This document shows positions 55,091 through 64,000 of a stretch of 64,000 nt of DNA, piece after piece. The notes under the pieces were generated by a model. That model had not been told where the DNA came from. It saw only the letters and a list, made by a program, of their open reading frames with translations, and did not search any database. Source of the stretch: Ctena decussata (lineage: Eukaryota > Mollusca > Bivalvia > Lucinida > Lucinidae); assembly GCA_963989385.1 (NCBI GenBank), contig OZ022503.1:65012123-65076122 (forward strand), in the 5' to 3' direction. Position 1 is the stretch's first letter, and the number at the start of each line of letters is the position of its first letter. Made by a program: the position numbers and the translations under genes.

Positions 55091-56530
55091 TATTTTAAAC
55101 CCCAGGCTCTGATATAAAAGGGAGTGGGCGGAGCTTAAATTTTCAATGGTGGAAAGTTTGAAATTTTCATGGCAACAGAATGACACTGGGCATTATTAAA
55201 TTATTTGCTACCTTTCTGGGAATTGTTAACCCTTGGACTTCGGTACACATGCACACAACACATTGTTCTTTCCACCTGATATAAATTTAAAGCAAATTAA
55301 GTGCCAGAAACTGAGATAATGATTTTTTTATTTCAAAATTTCAGTTAAATTTGATCTTTGACCTTAGTCACATGACCATAACATACTAAAAATAGAAAAG
55401 CACATGGGTAAGCAGTAACTCTGTGTAATCATACAGATAATCAGTATTACTGGCATTCAGATGAGTCTAATCAAACTCTAAATCTGTACTTACATAATTT
55501 AAGTTCAATGTAGAAATAAAAATCCGCTTAACATTTAAAAGAACAAATGGAATAAATAATCCAATTTCACACATATGGTTTATATCTTTCCAACTATTTT
55601 ATATGTTTTATATAGATTACAAAGTTCAGTTTATGTACAGTGCAGTTCGGAATATATAACCAGCACTTTTGAATGGAGTTATGAATGTTTACAAAATGTG
55701 CACAGATCGATGTACAACATCTGATATGTTCAACAGTTTTGTTTCTCCTTCAGCTGTCTCCATGTTTAATTTTTGTCAGTCACTTTTCCAAAATTCTACG
55801 CACCTCACCTTCTAAAGCTCTGAGATTCTGCATTTGTGTGTAGGAACAGCATGTCTTAACCAGGACTGTCTGTAAGAGGTAACTAATACACTGACACCAA
55901 TCAAACAGCTTCTCAAAATCACCACTGCCATATTCATCAATATCAAAGTAATTTTTTTCAATGATCATCAGCATCATATAGTCATCACCATGTTTATAAT
56001 CATCATCACTGTATAGTTTGATGATCCTAAATAAGTTCCTGTGACTGATGTGTTGACATCTTTATTTTGTCCACAGCCCCAGCTTTATCAAAAACTTTTT
56101 TTGCCTATTAGTTTGGAATGAAACCTAATGGAAAATTTTTAAAAGTTCTGATTATTCCAGTTCGAAACACAAAGTTTGTTGTGTGTCATTATGTTGCATT
56201 TCGTCTGGTCATCAGTGGCGGGATTTCTCAGGGTCATATTAGCATGCAGGCCCTTCAGGGGTTCAGCAGTTGACCATGTGCTATTTCATGTTGTTTACAT
56301 CATTATTTTTATGCTGTTTTGCTAAAAAAATTCATCTGGCTATCATAAATAAAACTTCATCAGTTTGCTTTGCTAAGAAATATTATGTTTCCGTTAGTAA
56401 CGAATTTGCATTTGTTAGTTGACCCCTAATGATTCCTCTGACTTTATTTCAGGTCAAGGAAACCTTGATCTCATTTACAATATTTCTAAAGTAGAGAGGG
56501 GTGATAAAAAAATCAGTACAAGTGTGTACT
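55091..56530 (+). repeat. Repeat X, left copy of a large inverted pair
   Basis: Starts TTAAACCCCAGGCTCTGATA, and its sequence returns as the reverse complement at 59697-61800. Matching landmarks include GGGAGTGGGCGGAGCTTAAA, AAATAATCCAATTTCAC, GTTCAGCAGTTGACCATG and GAGGGGTGATAAAAA. It holds one unusual open frame (55780-56061, minus). Confidence 0.8.
55780..56061 (-). CDS. Unrecognised open frame inside repeat X (possible captured exon)
   Basis: 94 codons are open on the minus strand down to a TGA at 55780; there is an upstream in-frame stop at 56062-56064. The reading (HISHRNLFRIIKLYSDDDYK ... GDFEKLFDWCQCISYLLQTV ... NLRALEGEVRRILEK) has the mix of acidic, hydrophobic and helical stretches of a real protein, not that of random AT-rich sequence. 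The counterpart in the inverted copy (about 60240-60420) keeps MMLMIIE and a GDLRSCLV-like remnant but has stops. I do not recognise a family. It could be a captured host exon or part of a transposon protein. No start codon or splice site is certain, although an AG precedes ATGTCAACACATC at the upstream end. Confidence 0.4.
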   Translation of the reverse strand, partial: RCQHISHRNLFRIIKLYSDDDYKHGDDYMMLMIIEKNYFDIDEYGSGDFEKLFDWCQCISYLLQTVLVKTCCSYTQMQNLRALEGEVRRILEK

Positions 56531-56897
56531 TGCTAAACCATGCTGAATATATATATATATATAATAAAAACAGTATTTTATATCAAATTGATGACTGATA
56601 AGTTTTAGATACTCTTTTTTTTATACTTTCAAATTTTCATATTTTGCCGAAGTCAATTTATAAACTAAAGTTGTAATAACTTGAAATATTTTTATCACCC
56701 CTCTTGCTACTAAATGGTGTGGAACTTATCTTCTGCAATATAAACAATGATTCTATCTCAGTTCAGACTACACAATGTGAAATTAATACACAATTTGATG
56801 TCTGCTACTGGAATGACCTGACTCTGACCTGCTGATAAGCACCTCCTTAATAATGAGTCAGAGCTGTGTGTAGAACCTACCACAGATTCGCCTTTAA

Positions 56898-57479
56898 GGA
56901 TAAACATTCTGACAAAGTTTCATGAGCTTTGGATGAAAACTGTGCCTTCTAGAGCGTACAAAAGGTTTTTCTAAGATTTGACCTAGTGACCTTGTTTTTG
57001 ATCCGACATGACCCAGTTTCGAACTTGACCTAGAGTTTATGGAGATAAACATTCTGACAAAGTTTCAGAAAGATTGGATCAAAACTGTGTCTTCTAGAGC
57101 ATACACAAGGTTTTTCTATGATTTGACCTAGTGACCTAGTTTTTGACCCGACATGACCCAGTCTCAAACTTGTCCTACATATTATGCGGATAAACATTCT
57201 GACAAAGTTTCATGAACTTTGGATGAAAACTGTGCCTTCTACAGCGTACACAAGGTTTTTCTAAGATTTGACCTAGTGACCTAATTTTTGACCCGACATG
57301 ACCCAGTTTCGAACTTGGCCGAGATTTTATAAAGACTAACATTCTGACAAAGTTTCATAAAGATTGGATCAAAACTGTGCCCGCTAGAGTGTACACAAGC
57401 AAAAGTTGACACGGACGACAGACATCACGGTATCCCAAAAGCTCACCCTGAGCACTTCGTGCTCAGGTGAGCTAAAAAC
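56898..57479. mobile_element. Tail part of an array-2 element (element C)
   Basis: 145-bp units B, A, B, then the terminal unit with GTGCCCGCTAGAGTGTACAC, and the tail GCTCACCCTGAGCACTTCGT...GGTGAGCTAAAAA, matching the end of element A at 51839. It is probably the end of element B, cut off by the insertion of Y or X. Confidence 0.8.
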
Positions 57480-57618
57480 TGACTCTGACAAAATATGAAA
57501 ATTTATAGTTATAAAAAAATGAATAGCTGAAACTTACGTTCTTAACTTTATGAGAAATTAACATGAGTTAAAATATGTATTTTGTTCTTGTTATTGTTGC
57601 TAGTTTTTAGCATGGAAT

Positions 57619-59360
57619 AACCAGAGGGCCAATGGCCCTATATCGCTCACCTGAGCACTGAGGTTATGTTGGAAAAACCTAATTGCCACAGCAACAAAAC
57701 AACATGCACAACAGCAATAAAACACATCATTTATGTAGAGGATAATATCACAAACATTTATGGAAAAAATAAGCTTTATTCCCCCCTTAACGGCTTCTGA
57801 GAAGAAGATCTTTGGCCAAAAAAAAAAAAAAATGAAACTTTGGCCTTTCAGTTGCAATGGCAACCAATCAAAATCAGGTCTTTGGGCAAAATTCATATGG
57901 CTGATAAAGGACTACTCTAGGAACATTTCTGTAAAGCTTTTGTCAAAATATCTGCAGTAACACAGAAATAAATACCAAATGTCCACTTTCCCCATTGTAA
58001 GTATATGGAACTTTAAGTTGCCATAGCAACCTGTCAACATGGGCAATGATAATATGAAACATACTTTAGGTAGAGGCTAATGTTATTAATATGTATGCAA
58101 AGTATCAGCTTCATCCTCCTCATGGCTTCGCTTTTCCCATTATAAGTCAGTGGAAACTATAAGTTGCCATAGCAACCAAAGTTCTTATGGGGTTGGAAGA
58201 AAAAACAAAATTCGTGTAGAGGCTTCTGTCATCTCAACATGTTTGCACAATATCAGCTTCATCCCCCATATGGTTTTTGAGCAGGAGATTTTTTTCATTT
58301 TTTTCTCTTTTTTTCGAAAATTTACCCTATATTTTGCCATGGCAACCAATCAAATTCAGCGATTTGGAGAAAATTCATATGAAACATCGAGGACTATTCA
58401 AGAAACCTTTCTGTAGAAAGAAAATCTAAATAAATGCAGTGAGACAGCAAAACTTGCCAATTTCCTTTTTCCCCATTATAAGTCAATGGAAACTCTTAGT
58501 TGCCATAGCAACCAAACTGCTGGAGTAATTGCCATGAAAAACTGTAATTTTATAGAGGCTAGTACTAAGGTTCTTTCTGTAATGTTTGAGCTTAATTGGC
58601 CACACAGTTTCTGCGGATATGATTTTTTAATATTAGTCTATTTTTAACTATTCGGTTGCAATGGCAACCAGCCAAATTGCGCAATTTGCATAAATTTAAC
58701 AAGGCTGGTTAAAGACTACTCAAGGAACATTTCTATGAAAGTTTTGTCAAAATATCTGCACCGACATAGCAATAAATGCAAATTTTCTATTTTGCCATTT
58801 TAAGTCACTGGTAAAGTTCCCATAGCAACCAAACTGCTAGAGCAATTGCCAAGAAAAACAGTACTTTTGTAGAAGCTAGTACTAAGATCCTTTCTGTGAA
58901 GTTTGAGCTTTATTGGTTGCATAGTTTCTGAGGAGATGATTTTTGAATATATTTTCTATTTTCAACCTTTCGGTTGCCATGGCAACCAGCCAAATTGTGC
59001 AATCTACATAAATTTCATGTGGTTGATAGAGAACTACTCAAGGAACATTTCTGTAAAAGATTTGTCAAAATATCTGCAGTGACATAGCAAAAAATGCAAA
59101 TTTTCTATTTTTCCCATACAAGTCAATGGAAACTTTAAGTTGCCATAGCAACCAAAGTTCTGAAGCAATTTAGATAAAATAAACAGTATTATTGGTTCCC
59201 CCTGCCTATAAATGCCATATACGAAATTTGGTAACAATGGGCCTTGTAGTTTCAGAGGAGATGTCATTTGAAAATATTGACGGACGACGGACGGACAACA
59301 GATGACAGATGCCTGCCTATACTATAAACTCACCTAAGAGCCTTCGGCTCAGGTGAACTA
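57619..59360. mobile_element. Inverted-end element with a regular row of X-box-like palindromes (element D)
   Basis: Head AGAGGGCCAATGGCCC...CGCTCACCTGAGC at 57619, tail AAACTCACCTAAGAG and GGCTCAGGTGAACTAA at 59360. The interior repeats units of about 160 bp, each with one palindrome: GTTGCAATGGCAAC at 57851, GTTGCCATAGCAAC at 58017, 58163, 58499 and 59139, TTTGCCATGGCAAC at 58333, GTTGCAATGGCAAC at 58655, GTTCCCATAGCAAC at 58816, and GTTGCCATGGCAAC at 58973. No ORF of interest. Confidence 0.8.
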
Positions 59361-59361
59361 A

Positions 59362-59692
59362 TTATGATGGGCCCGCATGCCCGATGTTACATACCAAGTT
59401 TCAAGGTCATCGGCCTTTCGGTTCTGGAGAAGAAGATTTCTGAAGGGTTTTTACCATATATGGGCGCGGCGGCCATCTTGGTCATGTGACCCAGATACCC
59501 CAAACAAACTTTTGTTCTCCCAACCTAGCTAGGTTCCATATGAAATATGGCTTCGATCGGCCCAGTGGTTTCAGAGGAGAAGATGTTTGAAAATGTTGAC
59601 AACGGAAAATGGACAATTGAACAGAATAGAACGGTTTGCCTGGCTATACTATAAGCTCACCTATGAGCCTAAAGGCTCAGGTGAGCTAAAAA
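59362..59692. mobile_element. Short inverted-end element (element E)
   Basis: GATGGGCCCGCATGCCCGATG at the left, the interior with GGCGGCCATCTTGGTCATGT, and an ATAAGCTCACC...GGCTCAGGTGAGCTAAAAA tail. It resembles one unit of the array at 61860-63880. Confidence 0.7.
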
Positions 59693-60434
59693 TGTGCACT
59701 ATGATTGATAATTTTTTATCGCCCCTCCAATTTATAAGATTGCAAAATGGATCAAGGTTTCTCTGACCTGAGATGGATTCAGAGGAACCATTCGGGGGTC
59801 ACATAACGAATGAAAATTCTGAACTAATAGAGAAATGATATTTTTAGTATTTTTGCATAGAAAACAGGTAGTGTTTTATTTATGACAGCCAGATGAAATG
59901 TTTAGTATGGAATCTTAAAAATTATTAAATATACACAACATGAAACAATAAATGGTCAACTGCTGAGCCCCTAAGGCGCCTGCATTTTCATATGACCTTT
60001 GGAACTCCTGCCACAGAACAGATGACCTGACAAAATGCAACAGAATGATACTCAGCCTTAACACAAGTATAAAGTTTTGGGTTTTAGAGCTGAAACTATC
60101 TGAATTTATATAACTTATTCACAATTTTGGATTCCGAGCTAAATGGCAAAAAAAAAAAACTCTTTTGAAAATGCTGGAGCAATGGAAAAAGGTCAATTAT
60201 TAATAAACACAACAATTCCTGGAGGCTTTATTAGGGTCATCAGACTATAGAGTGATTATGATAATGATAATAAAACTGGTGACTTATGCTTGAAATGATG
60301 CTGATGATCATTGAATGTGACTTGGATAGTTTTGAGTATAACTACATAAAAGTGACAGCAGTGATTTGAGAAGCTGTTTGGTATTCGTCATCATTGCTTT
60401 TTGCAATATACGTGTTGCCCTAAAAGACAGTATT

Positions 60435-60704
60435 GCTTGGGTTGGTTGATTTGATGCTTAACGTCCACGGTAAACAACTAAGGTCATGTTGGGACGGTCA
60501 GTTAACCTAACCACACTATTCCTGGGCAGGCTTAGACCTCCTAAGCGGTTAACCAGTACTAAGTGCACATACTTTCGCCAGTAACTGACAACTGCCCTTC
60601 TTGAATCAGCGGAAGGAGAAACGAAAGTATGTGGCCAGACCGGGATTCGAACCCAGGACCTCTGACTTACGAGTCAGGTGCCCTACCGATTGCGCTACCC
60701 GGCC
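60435..60704 (-). mobile_element. tRNA-derived SINE, complete copy
   Basis: The tRNA-like head is at 60633-60704, and the body runs down to about 60435 with a GGTTGGTTGATTTGATGCTT plus-strand tail. The body matches the headless copy at 31413-31612. It is inserted within repeat X'. Confidence 0.75.
60633..60704 (-). tRNA. tRNA-Thr(CGT)-like sequence, SINE head, probably not functional
   Basis: 72 nt on the minus strand. The acceptor stem GGCCGGG / TCTGGCC pairs over seven positions with G-U pairs. The A box is TAGCGCAATCGG, and the T arm CTGGG-TTCGAAT-CCCGG has a perfect B box (GGTTCGAATCC). The anticodon arm CTGAC / GTCAG encloses TCGTAA, one base short of a normal 7-nt loop. This and the joined SINE body argue that it is a SINE promoter, not a working tRNA gene. 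Confidence 0.6.
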
Positions 60705-61859
60705 CGGCGTATTGCTTGGGACATATTGTTTCTGCCCAGAACAAAAACTTGGAGGTTCAGAACTGAGATACAGAGAATTTTGACATGTAACTGACAAAAG
60801 CAAGCTTCCAAATAGCATTGCCAAAGGTGATGCATACCAAACTGTGGAACGAACAGACTGATAACAGACAGCACCGGAAGTTATCGTGCCCAAATTATGT
60901 CCCAAATTATGTGTTAAGGAAATGGTTCAATCTTTTTATCGAAATCCCCTAGAAAAAACATACATATGACATAAATGGAAGTAAACGTGTCTGCAAATTG
61001 TACATGCATTTTAGACATGACACCAACATGAAACAATTATAGATTAAAAGTGTGGAGCAAATGTAGCTGTAACCGTTTATCCATGATGTAAATTAATCAC
61101 AATATTTTGGTTTCGCAAATTACAATCAAAACTATTAAATACTATACACTGGAAATAAATGGCAATAAATATTTGTGGTTAAATTATTGCAATACAGATA
61201 TGAATTCATCTCATCTTTTTGATTATATACTTCAAACTATCTAAATTTAACATAAACTTAAGCCCACAAATAACGTAATCATATAAGTTGGTTGGAATAA
61301 TATAAGTTTTATTTGTGAAAATTGGATTATTTATTCCATTTGTTATTCTTGCAATTGTTGAGAGGAATTATTATCTGTACATGGAACTGGAATTATGTAA
61401 GTACTGATTTACAGTTTGATTTGACTCAGCTGAATCAATGCCAGTTGCACTGATTGTGATCTGATTACCCGAAGTTATTGTTTACCCATGTGCTTTTCTA
61501 TTTGTAGTATGTTATGGTCATGTGACTAAGGTCAAAGATCAAACTTAACTGAAATTTTGAAATAAAAAAAATCTAAATCTCAATATCTGGCATGGACTTA
61601 GCTTTGAATTTATGTCATATGGAACTAACAATGTGTAATGTACATGTGTACCAAATTTCAAAGGTAAAAATTCCTGGAAAGGGTGCAAATAATTTAAAAA
61701 TGTTGAGTGTCATTCTGTTGCCATGAAAATTTCAAACTTTCCACCATTGAAAATTTAAGCTCCGCCCACTCCCTTTTATATCAGAGCCTGGGGTTTAAGT
61801 TTTATAACCTCGAACCCAGATTTAACAGTTCTTTCAGGATCTAGCATTTTCATATATTT

Positions 61860-63880
61860 GACCATGCCGCTAAAATGGTCAAGATAAACTCTAGTACTCC
61901 ATGCTACTTACCAAGTTTCAAGGCCATAGGTGCATTGGTTCTGGAGAAGAAAAATAATAAAGCTTTATACCATAAATGGGTATGTTGGTCATGTGACCTG
62001 GACTGTTTGAACAAAGTTTTGTTCAATCAACACATTGAGGCTCTATATGAAATGTTTACAATTGGTCCTTTGGCTTTTGAGAAAATGTTTGAACATGTCA
62101 AAATATGAGATCTGGGTCATAGGTCAAAGAATGACCTTGACCTCTTGTACTCATAATTCTTCATGATCTCATTAAGTTTAAGGTCAACTGGTTCTGCAGA
62201 AGAAGACTTTTACAGGTTTTTACCATATATGAGCATGGCGGTCATGTTGATCATGTGACCCAGACCATTTGAAGAATTTTTTGTTTCCTCAGAACCTGAA
62301 GGCTCTATATGATATTATTTACAATTGGCTCAGTGGCTTTTAAAAACAAGTTTGAAATTGTCAAACTATGAGAATTCAGGGTCAAAGGTCAAAGAACCTT
62401 GACCTTTTGTACTCATGAATCTTGATGTACTGTTCAAAACTTTCCAGGAAATCTTATGTCCTGCCATTTTCCTATATTTGACCTTACCGTATAATGGTCA
62501 AGGTCAACCAAAGGTCATCATTTAGAACACTCTTGATAGAACTGAAATACCAAATGCTACATACCAAGTTTCAAGGCCATCTGTCAATTGGTTCTGGAAT
62601 AGAAGATTTTGAAAGGTTTTTACCATATACAGACATGGCGGCCATGTTGGTCATGTGACCTGAAATGTTTGAACAAATTTTCATTCCCTCAACCCCTGGA
62701 GGCTCTATATGAAATTTGGTTACTATTCGCCCAGTGGATTTTGAGAAGATTGTTTGAAATTGTCAAAATATGAGAGTTCTGGGTCAAAAGTCAAATAATG
62801 ACCTTGACCTCTTGCACTCACAAATCTTCATGAACTCATTAAGATGACTTCATATATCAAATTTTAGGCCTTTATCTACAAAATTTTCCATGAATCTTAT
62901 GTTCTAGCATTTTCCCATATTTTACCTTGCCGTAAAAAAGGTCAAGGTCAACCCAAGGTCATAATTTGAACAATCTTGATAGGTCAAAATCTTCAAAACT
63001 TCCCATGCAATCTTATGTTCTAGCATTTTCCCATATTTGACCTTGCCATAAAAAGGTCAAGGTCAACCCAAGGTCATAATTTGAACAGTGTTGGTAGTAC
63101 TCCTGTACCTAATGCTACATACCAAGTTTCAACGCCATCAGTCAATTGGTTCTGCAAAAGAAGATTTTTAAAGGTTTTTACACATATGGGCATGGCCGAC
63201 ATGTTGGTCATGTGACCTGGACTGTATGATTAAATTCTATTTCCCTCAACCCCTGGAGGCTCTATATGAAATTTATGAAATTTGCTTTCAATTGGCCCAG
63301 TGGCTTTTGAGGAGATTGTGTGAAATTGTCAAAATTTGAGAGTTCTGGGACAAAGGTCTAAGAATGACCTTGACCTCTCATGCTCACAAATCTTCATGAA
63401 CTCATTAAGATGACTTTATATACCAATTTTTAGCCCAAAATCTTCAACAGTTTCCAAGATATCTACTGTTCTAGCATATTCCCATATAAAAGCACAAAAA
63501 AGCAAATTTGAACTTACCGTAAAATAGGTCAAGGTCAACCCAAGGTCATAATTTGAACAATCTTGGTAGTACTCACGTACCTGATGCTACAAGTTTCAAG
63601 GCCATCGGCCTATTGGTTCTGGAGAAGATGAATTTTTAAGGTTTTGACCATATATGGGCCTGGCAACCATGTTGATCATGTGACCAGGACCGTTTGAATA
63701 ATTTTTCATTCCTAAGACTACATATGAAAGGCTACATATGAAATTTGGTTGCAACTGGCCCATTGGTTTCAGAGGAAAATTTGTTTGAAATTGTGGATGG
63801 ACGACGGACAGACGGAAGGATGCCGGAGCCTTACCATCCTATAAGCTCTCCCGCAGCCACTTGCTCAGGTGAGCTAAAAA
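61860..63880. mobile_element. Inverted-end element with long tandem units (element F)
   Basis: Units of about 250-560 bp repeat the order: CCAAGTTTCAAGGCCAT, TTGGTTCTGGAGAAGAAGAT, an ACCATATATGGGCATGGCGG-like block, GTCATGTGACC, GAGGCTCTATATGAAAT, then GGTCAA...GACCTTGACC stretches. GTCATGTGACC blocks fall near 61987, 62249, 62650, 63207 and 63675. The tail TTGCTCAGGTGAGCTAAAAA ends at 63880. Confidence 0.75.
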
Positions 63881-64000
63881 TCTTCTAGGGGAGTAAGTTC
63901 ATTCCTTTAAGAGTGGATACTATTTTGGAAGGACTTCACTGTCCAGTGAAGCAAACAGAGTCACAATTTGTTCCCCATTGTAACAAGAACCCAGCAGAAT
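63881..64000. other. Window end, nothing recognised
   Basis: 120 bp with no ORF, RNA or repeat boundary that I can identify. Confidence 0.5.

Larger units (their letters stand above)
52445..56898. mobile_element. Composite region between about 230-bp inverted ends (element Y)
   Basis: Left end TTAAAGGCAAGTTTGTGG...ATAAAAATATC (52445-52680) and right end TTATCACCCC...CACAGATTCGCCTTTAA (56664-56898) are complementary over about 230 bp and both close with TTAA. Inside lie a second copy of the array-2 element (52681-55090) and repeat X (55091-56530). Right of 56898 the 145-bp array continues, so Y seems to have entered an array; the left flank has been rearranged. Confidence 0.65.
59697..61800 (-). 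repeat. Repeat X', right copy of the large inverted pair
   Basis: Reverse complement of 55091-56530, about 2.1 kb. It is longer mainly because of a SINE insertion at 60435-60704 and some smaller indels. It ends CCTGGGGTTTAAG at 61800 and is followed by half of a family-G foldback (TTTTATAACCTCGAACCC). Confidence 0.8.

Noticed and set aside
60633..60704. Functional tRNA-Thr gene
   Set aside because: The anticodon loop is one base short, and the sequence continues into a SINE body also found at 31413.

Overview
The window is eukaryotic nuclear DNA. It is AT-rich, has introns with GT...AG ends, and holds only a few genes among many small transposons, SINEs, foldback repeats and satellite-like arrays. 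The repeat types point to a bivalve mollusc, probably a heterodont clam: elements ending in GCTCACCTGAGC / GCTCAGGTGAGC that carry internal tandem repeats, tRNA-derived SINEs with a shared 3' core, and mariner remnants. That assignment rests on recognising repeat styles and was not tested by a search.

Layout. 0-5 kb: foldback repeats, a mariner remnant and one CUB-domain exon on the minus strand (2072-2374). 5.3-7.4 kb: a decayed 34-bp minisatellite whose unit reads like a C2H2 zinc-finger linker. 7.6-10.9 kb: a 5'-truncated LINE with an intact reverse-transcriptase ORF, inserted into an older tandem repeat. 10.9-18.1 kb: mariner-type non-autonomous elements, hairpin MITEs and tRNA-derived SINE pieces. 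18.9-21.3 kb: a broken gene with a Ulp1-type (C48) cysteine protease core and a PHD finger. 22-27 kb: mariner transposase remnants, hairpin MITEs and SINEs. 28.0-30.5 kb: a 145-bp tandem array inside an inverted-end element.

30.6-33.6 kb holds the best multi-exon gene, the 3' part of a membrane receptor on the plus strand (CUB, LDL-receptor class A, transmembrane helix, tyrosine-rich tail) with four phase-compatible exons and a poly(A) signal. 35.4-36.4 kb: a single-exon minus-strand ORF of 326 aa with a PP1-docking-like motif. 38-45 kb: mostly MITEs, many nearly perfect hairpins. 45.9-46.9 kb: a single-exon plus-strand ORF for a secreted protein (signal peptide, coiled coil, EGF-like, PAN-like). 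47-64 kb: almost entirely repeats. These are three stretches of a second 145-bp array with an alternating dimer structure, a recent duplication, two inverted copies of a larger repeat, and an element carrying a regular row of RFX X-box-like palindromes.

The genes do not form an operon or an obvious pathway. The only clear relation is that the CUB exon at the left edge and the first CUB exon of the receptor gene are paralogous and lie in opposite orientations. The rest of the window is accessory DNA that has inserted between, and inside the introns of, these genes.
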